Assembly (NCBI GenBank): GCA_039698075.1
Contig: JBDKTJ010000161.1
Location: 1-5,778, forward strand
Source: JAJFVC01 sp039698075
GTDB taxonomy: Bacteria; Planctomycetota; Planctomycetia; Pirellulales; Thermoguttaceae
Length of the DNA: 5,778 nt
Reading direction: 5' to 3'
Below are positions 1 through 4,686 of the stretch, one piece after another. The notes under the pieces are model-generated. The model ran no database searches and was not told the origin of the DNA. It worked only from the letters and a program-made list of their open reading frames with translations. The first letter of the stretch is position 1. Each line of letters starts with the position of its first letter. The translations under genes and the position numbers were made by a program.

Positions 1-2
1 AA

Positions 3-689
3 AATCTTCAAGAGTTTGTGAGCAATCGAGGATCGACATTGCGGGTCAACCGCACTGACGGCGTGATTCGCGGTGTGCGAATCATCGGGCTGGAATCGTC
101 CAACGGTCGGCGCTATCTGCCCGAAGCCTTGCAGCGGGCAATTCCGCTGTATGAATCGGCCAAAGTGAACGTCAACCACCCGTCGGGCAATCCGGCGGCA
201 AGCCGCGATTATCGGGACCGTCTGGGGGCGATTCGCAACGTGTCGGCCGATGCCGGCGGGTTGCGTGGCGACTTGCACTACAACCCGAAACATGCCCTTG
301 CTGAGCAGTTGGCATGGGATGCGGAGCACGCACCCGAGAATATCGGGCTGTCTCACAACGTCCAGGCGAAGACCTCCCGTCGCGCCGACAAAACGATTGT
401 GGAGGAAATCAAGCGGGTCATATCCGTTGATCTTGTTGCGGACCCGGCGACAACGCGGGGCCTATTCGAGCATCACGAACCCATCAAAGCCGAACCGGTG
501 CCGGTGGTCGAAACCGCGGCGGATTTTGTGGCGATCATTACGGACCGGCCAACGGCGGCCGAACAGCGGGCCGCGAACAAAGCCCTTGGATTGTCTGACC
601 GCGAGGGCGTGGAGGATTTTGCCCGAACAGTTGCCGGGCGGCCCATGCCGGCAGAGACAAAACAGTTTTTAGACGAGATTACCGAGTAA
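3..689 (+). CDS. Phage prohead (capsid maturation) protease-like protein, 5' end outside window
   Basis: Probable capsid-maturation serine protease, the enzyme that trims scaffold and capsid proteins during phage head assembly. Numbering from the GTG at 18, the visible 223 residues hold a core of about residues 8-152. It includes a VNVNHP segment with His54, an IGLSHNV segment with Ser112, and SVDLVADPATT with Asp138. These are candidate catalytic and structural residues of the assemblin/HK97-type protease fold; the assignment is by pattern memory, not a search. The C-terminal 70 residues are less conserved in character. The GTG at 18 is a possible start, but the frame stays open to the left edge, no good ribosome binding site precedes it, and conserved-looking sequence begins at once, so the true start is probably upstream. 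It is followed after 26 bases by the coiled-coil gene, probably in the same operon. Confidence 0.72.
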   Translation, partial: NLQEFVSNRGSTLRVNRTDGVIRGVRIIGLESSNGRRYLPEALQRAIPLYESAKVNVNHPSGNPAASRDYRDRLGAIRNVSADAGGLRGDLHYNPKHALAEQLAWDAEHAPENIGLSHNVQAKTSRRADKTIVEEIKRVISVDLVADPATTRGLFEHHEPIKAEPVPVVETAADFVAIITDRPTAAEQRAANKALGLSDREGVEDFARTVAGRPMPAETKQFLDEITE

Positions 690-715
690 AACCCAACGCG
701 AAAGGATTCGAGAAA

Positions 716-1555
716 ATGAGCGTAGCAATGATTGAAAAACGCGGTCGGAAGTCGAGGGCGGATAGCGGCTGTGAAAACGACCAGTCTGCCGAGCAAACTT
801 ATCGCAATGCGGTTTTCGAGGCCGCGAAAAAAGGCAACATGCCCGAAGTCGATCCAGAGATTTTGGACGGTGCGAACCGACTGCCGAGCGACTTTGCAGA
901 CGACGTGAAAACGTATCGCCGACGGCTGGCAGCGGCTGAAACGCAAAAGAAGTTGCCCGAACTGGACGCCGAGGCCTTACGTTTGCAACAAGAGACGACG
1001 GGCGAGAACATCGGCGTCAAGCCGCTTACCGACTTCGGAACGATTGACGAATTGTGGGACGCGCTCGAACAATATCGCGCCGCGAAATCGCCCGGTTTTG
1101 TTTCGCCGGCGAAAATCAAAGCTCATAAGGCGGCCACGGCCGTACAATCGGCCCATGCCGAATCCATGCGGGTTTTGGGGGAAACGGCTGATCCAAGTAT
1201 CGCCAGTGAAGTTGACGGACTTAGACGCCGTATCGAGGGCCTACGCCACGCAATTACGGACAGGCTCACACCGAGCCGACTGGAAAAACGAATCGCCGAC
1301 GTGGAAAGCGAAATCGAGCAGTTGGCAAAGGGCAAGCGACCATCGCATTTGTTGACCGATCCGCGTCAAACCGATGCGTTGTACCGCGAAGCCCGACAAC
1401 AGCGGCGTGAGTTGATCGGCAAGCAGGCGGAAGCGGCCGAGGCACAGCGGAAGAATGACGCCGACGAACAGCGGATTGCCGAGTTGCAGGATAGAATCCG
1501 AGCGACCGAGGCAAAGAAGTTTGTGGCAGAGAATATGCGGTGGAGTACCGCGTAA
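716..1555 (+). CDS. Hypothetical coiled-coil protein, possible scaffold-position phage protein
   Basis: Not recognised as a named family. This 279-residue, highly charged protein has no signal peptide or membrane segment. Residues about 163-205 (GLRRRIEGLRHAI and RLEKRIADVESEIEQL) and 222-270 (REARQQRRELIGKQAEAAEAQ and RIAELQDRIRATEAKK) are strongly helical with heptad-like spacing, which suggests coiled coils. The N-terminal part is basic, then acidic and helical. AAAGGA at 701-706, nine bases before the ATG, supports the start. In many phages a scaffold gene follows the protease gene, and the length and helical nature fit such a role, but no capsid gene follows here. A tail-related or morphogenesis accessory protein is equally possible. 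The gene is certain by frame, spacing and codon use; the function is open. Confidence 0.7.
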   Translation: MSVAMIEKRGRKSRADSGCENDQSAEQTYRNAVFEAAKKGNMPEVDPEILDGANRLPSDFADDVKTYRRRLAAAETQKKLPELDAEALRLQQETTGENIGVKPLTDFGTIDELWDALEQYRAAKSPGFVSPAKIKAHKAATAVQSAHAESMRVLGETADPSIASEVDGLRRRIEGLRHAITDRLTPSRLEKRIADVESEIEQLAKGKRPSHLLTDPRQTDALYREARQQRRELIGKQAEAAEAQRKNDADEQRIAELQDRIRATEAKKFVAENMRWSTA

Positions 1556-1781
1556 GTCTCGTCTTGGGGACCGGTCGGGGCGTGGTTTCGGGGTGACTAA
1601 CTCCCCCCCTACTCCCTTTCCCGCCCCGGCCGGTGGATTTTGATGAAGGGCCGAGCGATGGAACGGCAATGCCGTAGGACGCGATTGAAGACCCGCATAA
1701 GCGGAAGGTTTTGAGAAACACCACCAAGGTCATCGGAACGCAACAGCGGGCAAACTACGAATATGAATTGCGAGGTAGAGC
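1556..1781 (+). other. 226-base non-coding stretch with several hairpins
   Basis: No convincing gene lies between the coiled-coil gene and the DUF5681-like gene. Besides the 1570-1634 stem it holds ACGGC-AAT-GCCGT at 1663-1675 and CCGC-ATAA-GCGG at 1693-1704, then an unstructured A-rich run to the ribosome binding site GAGGT at 1772-1776. I see no clear -35/-10 pair. A 23-codon arginine-rich frame (1643-1714) is possible but unsupported. Confidence 0.5.
1570..1634 (+). terminator. GC-rich stem-loop after the protease/coiled-coil operon, possible terminator
   Basis: Bases 1570-1582 pair with 1622-1634: 12 Watson-Crick pairs and one T1575/G1629 wobble that pairs only in + strand RNA. A short TTTT follows at 1638-1641. 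The 39-base loop contains GGGG (1590-1593) opposite CCCC (1603-1606) and a pyrimidine-rich tract to 1622. It begins 15 bases after the stop of the coiled-coil gene. The long loop is unusual for an intrinsic terminator, so a structured RNA is the alternative. Confidence 0.4.
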
Positions 1782-2093
1782 ATGAAAAAGGCGGCACCGT
1801 CAACAAACGGGCCTAACGGACGTGATGCCCATGGCCGATTCGCCAAAGGCAACGCCGGTGGGCCGGGTAATCCTTTTGCCCGGCAGGCGCAACATCTGCG
1901 GAGTGCCCTCTTCGCTGCCGTGACTACGGCGGACTTGAAAGCCGTTGTCATCAAACTGGTCCAACTTGCCAAGGGCGGCGACGTGCAGGCGGCGAAGGTG
2001 GTCTTGGATCGGGCATTGGGGCCACCTGTTGAACTGGACCTAATCGAGCGTATCGAACAATTAGAGGCGGCCGCGAGTGGCCGAAAAACATGA
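1782..2093 (+). CDS. DUF5681-like small phage-associated protein
   Basis: A 103-residue soluble protein. Residues 18-31 carry the GRFAKGN-GGPGNP signature typical of DUF5681 proteins, which are common next to phage packaging genes and are often thought of as terminase-small-subunit-like; that role is inference. Residues 36-80 form helices with a GGDVQAAKVVLDRALG segment reminiscent of a repeat that counts or packs helices. Residues 83-98 (VELDLIERIEQLEAA) look like a short coiled coil. The ribosome binding site GAGGT lies five bases before the ATG. The stop codon overlaps the start of the next gene (ATGA at 2090-2093), so the two are probably translationally coupled. No large terminase gene is adjacent in the window, which is odd if this is a packaging protein. 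Confidence 0.75.
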   Translation: MKKAAPSTNGPNGRDAHGRFAKGNAGGPGNPFARQAQHLRSALFAAVTTADLKAVVIKLVQLAKGGDVQAAKVVLDRALGPPVELDLIERIEQLEAAASGRKT

Positions 2094-2284
2094 GCATCAA
2101 AACGCGGTTGAAAAATCTGGAGGCGGCGGCACGTGCCAAACAAGAGGCCGAACGGCTGAATGGCCGCGATTATTTGGAGGTGATCGCCGAGCGATTGGTG
2201 GCCGCTGGACTCAGCGAAGCCCCGCGTGACCGATTTCAGCGGGAACATAGGGAGGCAGAAGCCGGCAAGACTGCGAACACTTGA
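2090..2284 (+). CDS. Small hypothetical protein coupled to the DUF5681-like gene
   Basis: A 64-residue charged helical protein that begins MSIKTRLKNLEAAARA and is rich in Arg, Glu and Ala. It is not recognised as a named family. The ATG overlaps the preceding stop by four bases, the main evidence that it is translated. No membrane segment or cysteine motif is seen. A predicted helix spans about residues 3-22, with a second at 26-40 (GRDYLEVIAERLVAAG). The stop codon lies inside the left arm of a 12-pair hairpin (2277-2319). It may be a partner of the DUF5681-like protein, but nothing in the sequence fixes a function. Confidence 0.6.
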   Translation: MSIKTRLKNLEAAARAKQEAERLNGRDYLEVIAERLVAAGLSEAPRDRFQREHREAEAGKTANT

Positions 2285-2319
2285 TTGCACACTGAAAAGG
2301 GCAATGTTGCATCAAGTGT
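2277..2319 (+). terminator. Hairpin overlapping the stop of the 64-residue gene, possible terminator
   Basis: ACACTTGAT(T)GCA at 2277-2289 pairs with TGCATCAAGTGT at 2308-2319: 12 pairs with one bulged T2286 and an 18-base loop. No U-run follows, so it would be a non-classical terminator or a 3'-end stabilising structure. Its position at the end of the operon makes either role plausible. Confidence 0.4.
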
Positions 2320-2388
2320 CAGAAACTCCGTGAGCATGGGGGGCACGTGGTTTTCGGGCAGCAGTACGCGAATCGGTGCTTTTCTCCG

Positions 2389-2416
2389 TTGCAAAGGCGG
2401 GTATCGGTGGTAGAAT
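2389..2416 (+). promoter_or_regulatory. Candidate sigma-70-type promoter for the integrase
   Basis: TTGCAA (2389-2394) and TAGAAT (2411-2416) are separated by 16 bases; they match the consensus at 4 of 6 and 5 of 6 positions. The expected start near 2423 falls inside the 2420-2448 dyad and would give an untranslated leader of about 197 bases. Confidence 0.45.
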
Positions 2417-2419
2417 GTT

Positions 2420-2448
2420 CCTGGTGGTTGGATCGACTGACCACCAGG
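2420..2448 (+). promoter_or_regulatory. Inverted repeat at the integrase transcription start, operator-like
   Basis: CCTGGTGGT (2420-2428) and ACCACCAGG (2440-2448) are perfect inverted 9-base arms around an 11-base centre. The dyad starts four bases after the -10 element. Its size and position suit a dimeric repressor site; as RNA it would be the first hairpin of the leader. Confidence 0.5.
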
Positions 2449-2487
2449 GCTTAAGAACCCTTACAGAGATTCAGCGATGTTTCAATC

Positions 2488-2601
2488 AGGCCGTAAGCCG
2501 TGGTATCTGTGCGCGTACCCAAGCGATGATCCGCATAGGCGGGGAGCAAGGCCGCGCGGCGTCTCTGTACGCTTCTTAGCAGGTGCCACGGCTTACGGTC
2601 T
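2488..2601 (+). ncRNA. Large stem-loop in the integrase leader, candidate cis-regulatory RNA
   Basis: Bases 2488-2510 pair with 2579-2601 in an unbroken 23-pair stem, whose centre (2491-2503 with 2586-2598) is 13 perfect Watson-Crick pairs. Four pairs (2490/2599, 2504/2585, 2506/2583, 2510/2579) are G-U wobbles in + strand RNA but A-C mismatches in the opposite strand, which favours a + strand transcript. After a 2x6 internal loop a second helix of six pairs forms (2513-2518 with 2567-2572). The tip holds CCGC-ATAG-GCGG (2531-2542) and the self-complementary GCCGCGCGGC (2551-2560). It ends 18 bases before the integrase ATG. No known RNA family was recognised. A DNA site bound by the recombinase is the alternative. 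Confidence 0.55.
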
Positions 2602-2604
2602 TTC

Positions 2605-2620
2605 TTGGGAGCAAACCCAA
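2605..2620 (+). promoter_or_regulatory. Hairpin sequestering the integrase ribosome binding site
   Basis: TTGGG (2605-2609) pairs with CCCAA (2616-2620) across a six-base loop. The likely ribosome binding site GGGAG (2607-2611), eight bases before the ATG, is half inside the stem, and the last paired base is the A of the start codon. It sits three bases after the big stem-loop. It would lower integrase translation unless opened. Confidence 0.4.
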
Positions 2621-4041
2621 TGAGCGGAAGAATCCGCGTCCATGTTGTGAGGTATGCCGATTGCAAGAATCTCGTCATGCGGTACATCGACCCCGTGACG
2701 GGCAAGCCGCGTCGGGCGACGAAGTATGTTGACCCGCAAACCAAGACGGAAACCTCGACGGGCGAGAATCGGAAGTTTGCCCGAAAGCTGGCGGCGTTGT
2801 GGGAGGCGGACCTAAACGCGGGCCGTGACCTCGGCCGTTGCTGTACAGGCTGGCAACAATTCCGCCTACGCTACGAAAGCGAAGTGGTCCCAGGTTTCGC
2901 AGTTCGGACAGCGGGCAAGATCGGCACGATATTTAACGCCGTCGAAAGAATTCTTCCGAAAGTGGCCGACGGCAAGTTGGCTGACTTGAATGCCGAAGCA
3001 ATCAGCCGGCTACAGCAAGAGCTAAGGGCGGGCGGCCTGGCGGAAACGACGATTGGCAGCTACTTCGCCCATCTTCGATCCGCCCTTGTGTGGGCGGTCG
3101 ATCAAGGCATGATTCCCAGCGTACCGAAGATCAGAAAGCCCCAGCGGGCAGCGAAGGGCGGTCGGGCACGTCGGAGCAAGGGGCGGCCGATAACGGCGGA
3201 AGAGTTTGACCGGCTTCTGCAAAAAATCCCAGCGGCCCTGGTCGAGTGGCGAAAACTGAAGCGGGAGGCCCAACGTCAAACAGCCCGGCGGAAGGGCAAG
3301 AGCCAACGTCAGACAAAGACGGATTCGATCCCCGTGGAAGTAAATCCGGCGGCGGTCGAATCGTGGCGGCACTATTTGACCGGTTTGTGGCTATCGGGCT
3401 TGCGGCTGACCGAGTCGTTAAACCTCTATTGGGATCGGGCCGACCGGCTTTGCCTGGACTTGTCGGGGAAGCGTCCGCGGTTGTCGATCCCCGCCGAGTG
3501 GGAAAAGGGCCACCGTGATCGACTATTGCCCCTGACGCCCGATTTTGCCGTCATGCTGTTGACCACCACGGCCGACCAGCGGCATGGGGCGATTTTCCGC
3601 CCCATCATGCCAAGCGGTAATCGTGCATCGGCGGAGCAAGCTGGGCGTATGGTGGCCTTGATAGGCGAACTGGCCCGCGTGGTAGTGCATACCGATCCCA
3701 GGACAGGCAAGGTCAAATATGCGTCGGCCCATGACCTTCGCCGGAGTTTCGGCAGCCGTTGGGCCAAGAAGGTCATGCCTGCGGTGCTCCAAAAGTTGAT
3801 GCGGCATGAAAGCATCGACACCACGATGGGCTACTACGTAGACCTGGACACCGATGAACTGGCGGAAGACCTCTATCGTGGCTACGGAAAGCAGGGTTGC
3901 GGTCGGGTCGGTACTGTTTTGGGTACTGTTGCCGAATCCGGGACCGATCCAGTGGTTGCAGCAGGCGACCTAAGGTCTTGTGAAGAAAAGAGTTGTGAAG
4001 TAGCGGCGGTAGGAGTCGAACCTACGACACGCGGATTATGA
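2620..4041 (+). CDS. int: Tyrosine recombinase (phage-type integrase)
   Basis: A 473-residue tyrosine recombinase that catalyses site-specific integration and excision of the element. The ATG at 2620 is chosen over the in-frame TTG at 2605 because GGGAG precedes it by eight bases. Residues 1-70 form a short arm-binding region. Residues about 75-170 are the SAM-like core-binding domain, ending in HLRSALVWAVDQGMI. The catalytic domain runs from about 190. Visible catalytic residues are Arg262 (SGLRLTE), a probable beta-hairpin Lys296 (EKGHRDRLLPL), His372 and Arg375 (AHDLRRSFG), His396 (MRHES) and Tyr405, nine residues after His396. A basic insert, about 211-235, separates the first helices of the catalytic domain. 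The tail after about residue 425 is unusually long, and its last residues (AVGVEPTTRGL) are encoded by the antisense of the tRNA gene, with the stop over the anticodon loop. All catalytic residues are present, so it is probably active. Confidence 0.93.
   Translation: MSGRIRVHVVRYADCKNLVMRYIDPVTGKPRRATKYVDPQTKTETSTGENRKFARKLAALWEADLNAGRDLGRCCTGWQQFRLRYESEVVPGFAVRTAGKIGTIFNAVERILPKVADGKLADLNAEAISRLQQELRAGGLAETTIGSYFAHLRSALVWAVDQGMIPSVPKIRKPQRAAKGGRARRSKGRPITAEEFDRLLQKIPAALVEWRKLKREAQRQTARRKGKSQRQTKTDSIPVEVNPAAVESWRHYLTGLWLSGLRLTESLNLYWDRADRLCLDLSGKRPRLSIPAEWEKGHRDRLLPLTPDFAVMLLTTTADQRHGAIFRPIMPSGNRASAEQAGRMVALIGELARVVVHTDPRTGKVKYASAHDLRRSFGSRWAKKVMPAVLQKLMRHESIDTTMGYYVDLDTDELAEDLYRGYGKQGCGRVGTVLGTVAESGTDPVVAAGDLRSCEEKSCEVAAVGVEPTTRGL
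4001..4041. other. Probable attachment site (3' half of tRNA-Met)
   Basis: The integrase frame overlaps the tRNA from its 3' end (4001) to the anticodon loop (4041). Elements that use tRNA genes usually carry a copy of the 3' half that restores the gene, so the att core should lie in this interval. The matching copy at the other end is not in the window, and the exact crossover point cannot be placed. Confidence 0.55.
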
Positions 4042-4074
4042 TTCCGCTGCTCTGACCAACTGAGCTACGCCGCC
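4001..4074 (-). tRNA. tRNA-Met (CAU anticodon)
   Basis: The minus strand folds into a full 74-base cloverleaf: acceptor GGCGGCG with CGCCGCT, D arm GCTC/GAGC with a nine-base loop, anticodon stem GCGGA/TCCGC around ATCATAA (anticodon CAT), a five-base variable loop, T arm GTAGG/CCTAC around TTCGACT, and discriminator A. The first pair is G1-U72, as I recall for some elongator tRNA-Met. CCA is not encoded. The G10-C25 type D stem without initiator features (no GGG/CCC next to the anticodon) argues against tRNA-fMet; a lysidine-modified tRNA-Ile2 cannot be fully excluded. The 3' half is the likely integration target. Confidence 0.93.
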
Positions 4075-4106
4075 CTCTGAACGCTGTTGCGACTGTCAAG
4101 CAACGA

Positions 4107-4112
4107 ATTATA
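4107..4112 (-). promoter_or_regulatory. -10 element of the tRNA promoter
   Basis: A perfect TATAAT on the minus strand lies 33 bases before the tRNA 5' end, leaving a leader of about 25 bases. The -35 region near 4130-4135 (TTTCCC) is a poor match. A TTGACA at 4099-4094 lies on the wrong side to serve it. Confidence 0.5.
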
Positions 4113-4177
4113 GCAAGAGGAGACAGGCCGGGAAAGCCCTACCCTGAACCCTGAAATGCGAAATAGGATCTCGACGA

Positions 4178-4206
4178 TTGACAATCGAGCGGCCATGCGT
4201 CAAAAT
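4178..4206 (+). promoter_or_regulatory. Candidate promoter of the DUF4177-like gene
   Basis: A perfect TTGACA (4178-4183), a 17-base spacer and CAAAAT (4201-4206, 4 of 6 matches). The expected start near 4213 gives a short leader of about 27 bases holding the ribosome binding site. The -35 lies within the palindrome CGATTG-A-CAATCG (4175-4187), which could bind a regulator. Confidence 0.5.
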
Positions 4207-4239
4207 CCCCAGCGGCCCCCTCCACAGGAGATTTCTCCG

Positions 4240-4635
4240 ATGACGAAAGTGGCAACGGTTCAGGCTCAGCAGAAGTGGGAGTTCTGCGTGGAAACTCGCC
4301 GAACGGAAGGCTCCCTGGTCGCGACGATCAACGAACTCGGCCAGCACGGCTGGATGCTCGTCGACGTTCTGCATTACAAAACGCCCAACGGCGAGACGAA
4401 CTGGACGGCGTTCATGCAGCGTCCGAGCGTCGGGCCTGCGACGCCGGTCGCGCAGCCCCCGTCGGTCGGCGCCAACAGCGGCCCGCTGCATCCCGTCGGC
4501 GCTCCTCAGCCGCAAGGGTTTGACCTCAGCGGCGAGGAGTTCGCCATCAAGACGGAACGTTCTGCCCCTGCCGGGCAAAGTCCGAACGAAAATCCCAAAG
4601 AAAATCCGCCGCCGCAAAATTCGGCCGGCAAGTGA
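4240..4635 (+). CDS. DUF4177-like small protein with proline-rich tail
   Basis: A 131-residue soluble protein. Residues about 12-62 match the DUF4177 pattern as I know it: an opening WEF strand, a helix with INELGQHGWMLVDV, and a closing strand WTAFMQRP. The family is small, widespread and without a firm function. Residues 63-131 are low-complexity and rich in Pro, Gly, Ser, Asn and Gln, and probably disordered. The start at 4240 is preferred over the in-frame ATG at 4156 because AGGAG at 4226-4230 lies nine bases before it and the domain starts at once. The gene sits on the host side of the tRNA and converges with the cyclophilin gene across a 51-base gap. Confidence 0.75.
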   Translation: MTKVATVQAQQKWEFCVETRRTEGSLVATINELGQHGWMLVDVLHYKTPNGETNWTAFMQRPSVGPATPVAQPPSVGANSGPLHPVGAPQPQGFDLSGEEFAIKTERSAPAGQSPNENPKENPPPQNSAGK

Positions 4636-4650
4636 CTTCAACCGACCTCG

Positions 4651-4673
4651 ATCCCCAAGCGGCCCGAGGGGAT
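4651..4673. terminator. Hairpin between convergent genes, possible two-way terminator
   Basis: ATCCCC (4651-4656) pairs with GGGGAT (4668-4673) around an 11-base loop. An overlapping alternative is CCTCG (4646-4650) with CGAGG (4665-4669). It lies in the 51-base gap between two convergent stop codons. There is no clear T-run on either side, so the call rests on position and pairing. Confidence 0.4.
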
Positions 4674-4686
4674 TCTGGCATCGGCG

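Larger units (their letters stand above)
2285..2619 (+). other. 335-base non-coding stretch: integrase promoter and structured leader
   Basis: No gene is supported here. The stretch holds the right arm of the 2277-2319 hairpin, about 70 bases (2320-2388) in which I see nothing, a candidate promoter (2389-2416), a dyad (2420-2448), a large stem-loop (2488-2601) and a small hairpin over the integrase ribosome binding site (2605-2620). Confidence 0.6.
1..4041. mobile_element. Right (integrase) end of a phage-derived integrative element
   Basis: Five co-oriented + strand genes end at a tRNA gene: prohead protease, coiled-coil protein, DUF5681-like protein, a 64-residue protein and a tyrosine recombinase. 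The recombinase reads straight into the 3' half of the minus-strand tRNA-Met gene, the usual arrangement for an element integrated at a tRNA. The protease implies tailed-phage ancestry. The left end lies outside the window, so neither the size nor the presence of portal, terminase and capsid genes can be judged. It could be a prophage, a decayed prophage or a phage satellite. Confidence 0.75.

Noticed and set aside
473..946. Minus-strand frame across the protease and coiled-coil genes
   Set aside because: It spans two genes and their gap on the opposite strand, with no start signal or domain.
1241..1733. Two minus-strand frames over the end of the coiled-coil gene and the gap
   Set aside because: Low-complexity Arg/Pro/Ser content from GC-rich DNA, no ribosome binding site, and they cut through the hairpins.
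2376..2579. 67-residue + strand open frame in the integrase leader
   Set aside because: It starts with GTG without a ribosome binding site and runs through the -10 box, the dyad and most of the stem-loop; composition is not protein-like.
2491..2598. Integron attC-like recombination site
   Set aside because: The size and imperfect-hairpin form are similar, but the GTTRRRY and RYYYAAC end boxes are missing and the stem lacks the spacer and bulged-base layout of attC.
3022..3824. Frames inside the integrase gene on both strands
   Set aside because: The integrase frame holds all catalytic motifs across this range; the others are shadows.
4156..4239. Earlier in-frame start of the DUF4177-like gene
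   Set aside because: It would place the candidate promoter and the AGGAG site inside the coding region; the added 28 residues look unconserved.
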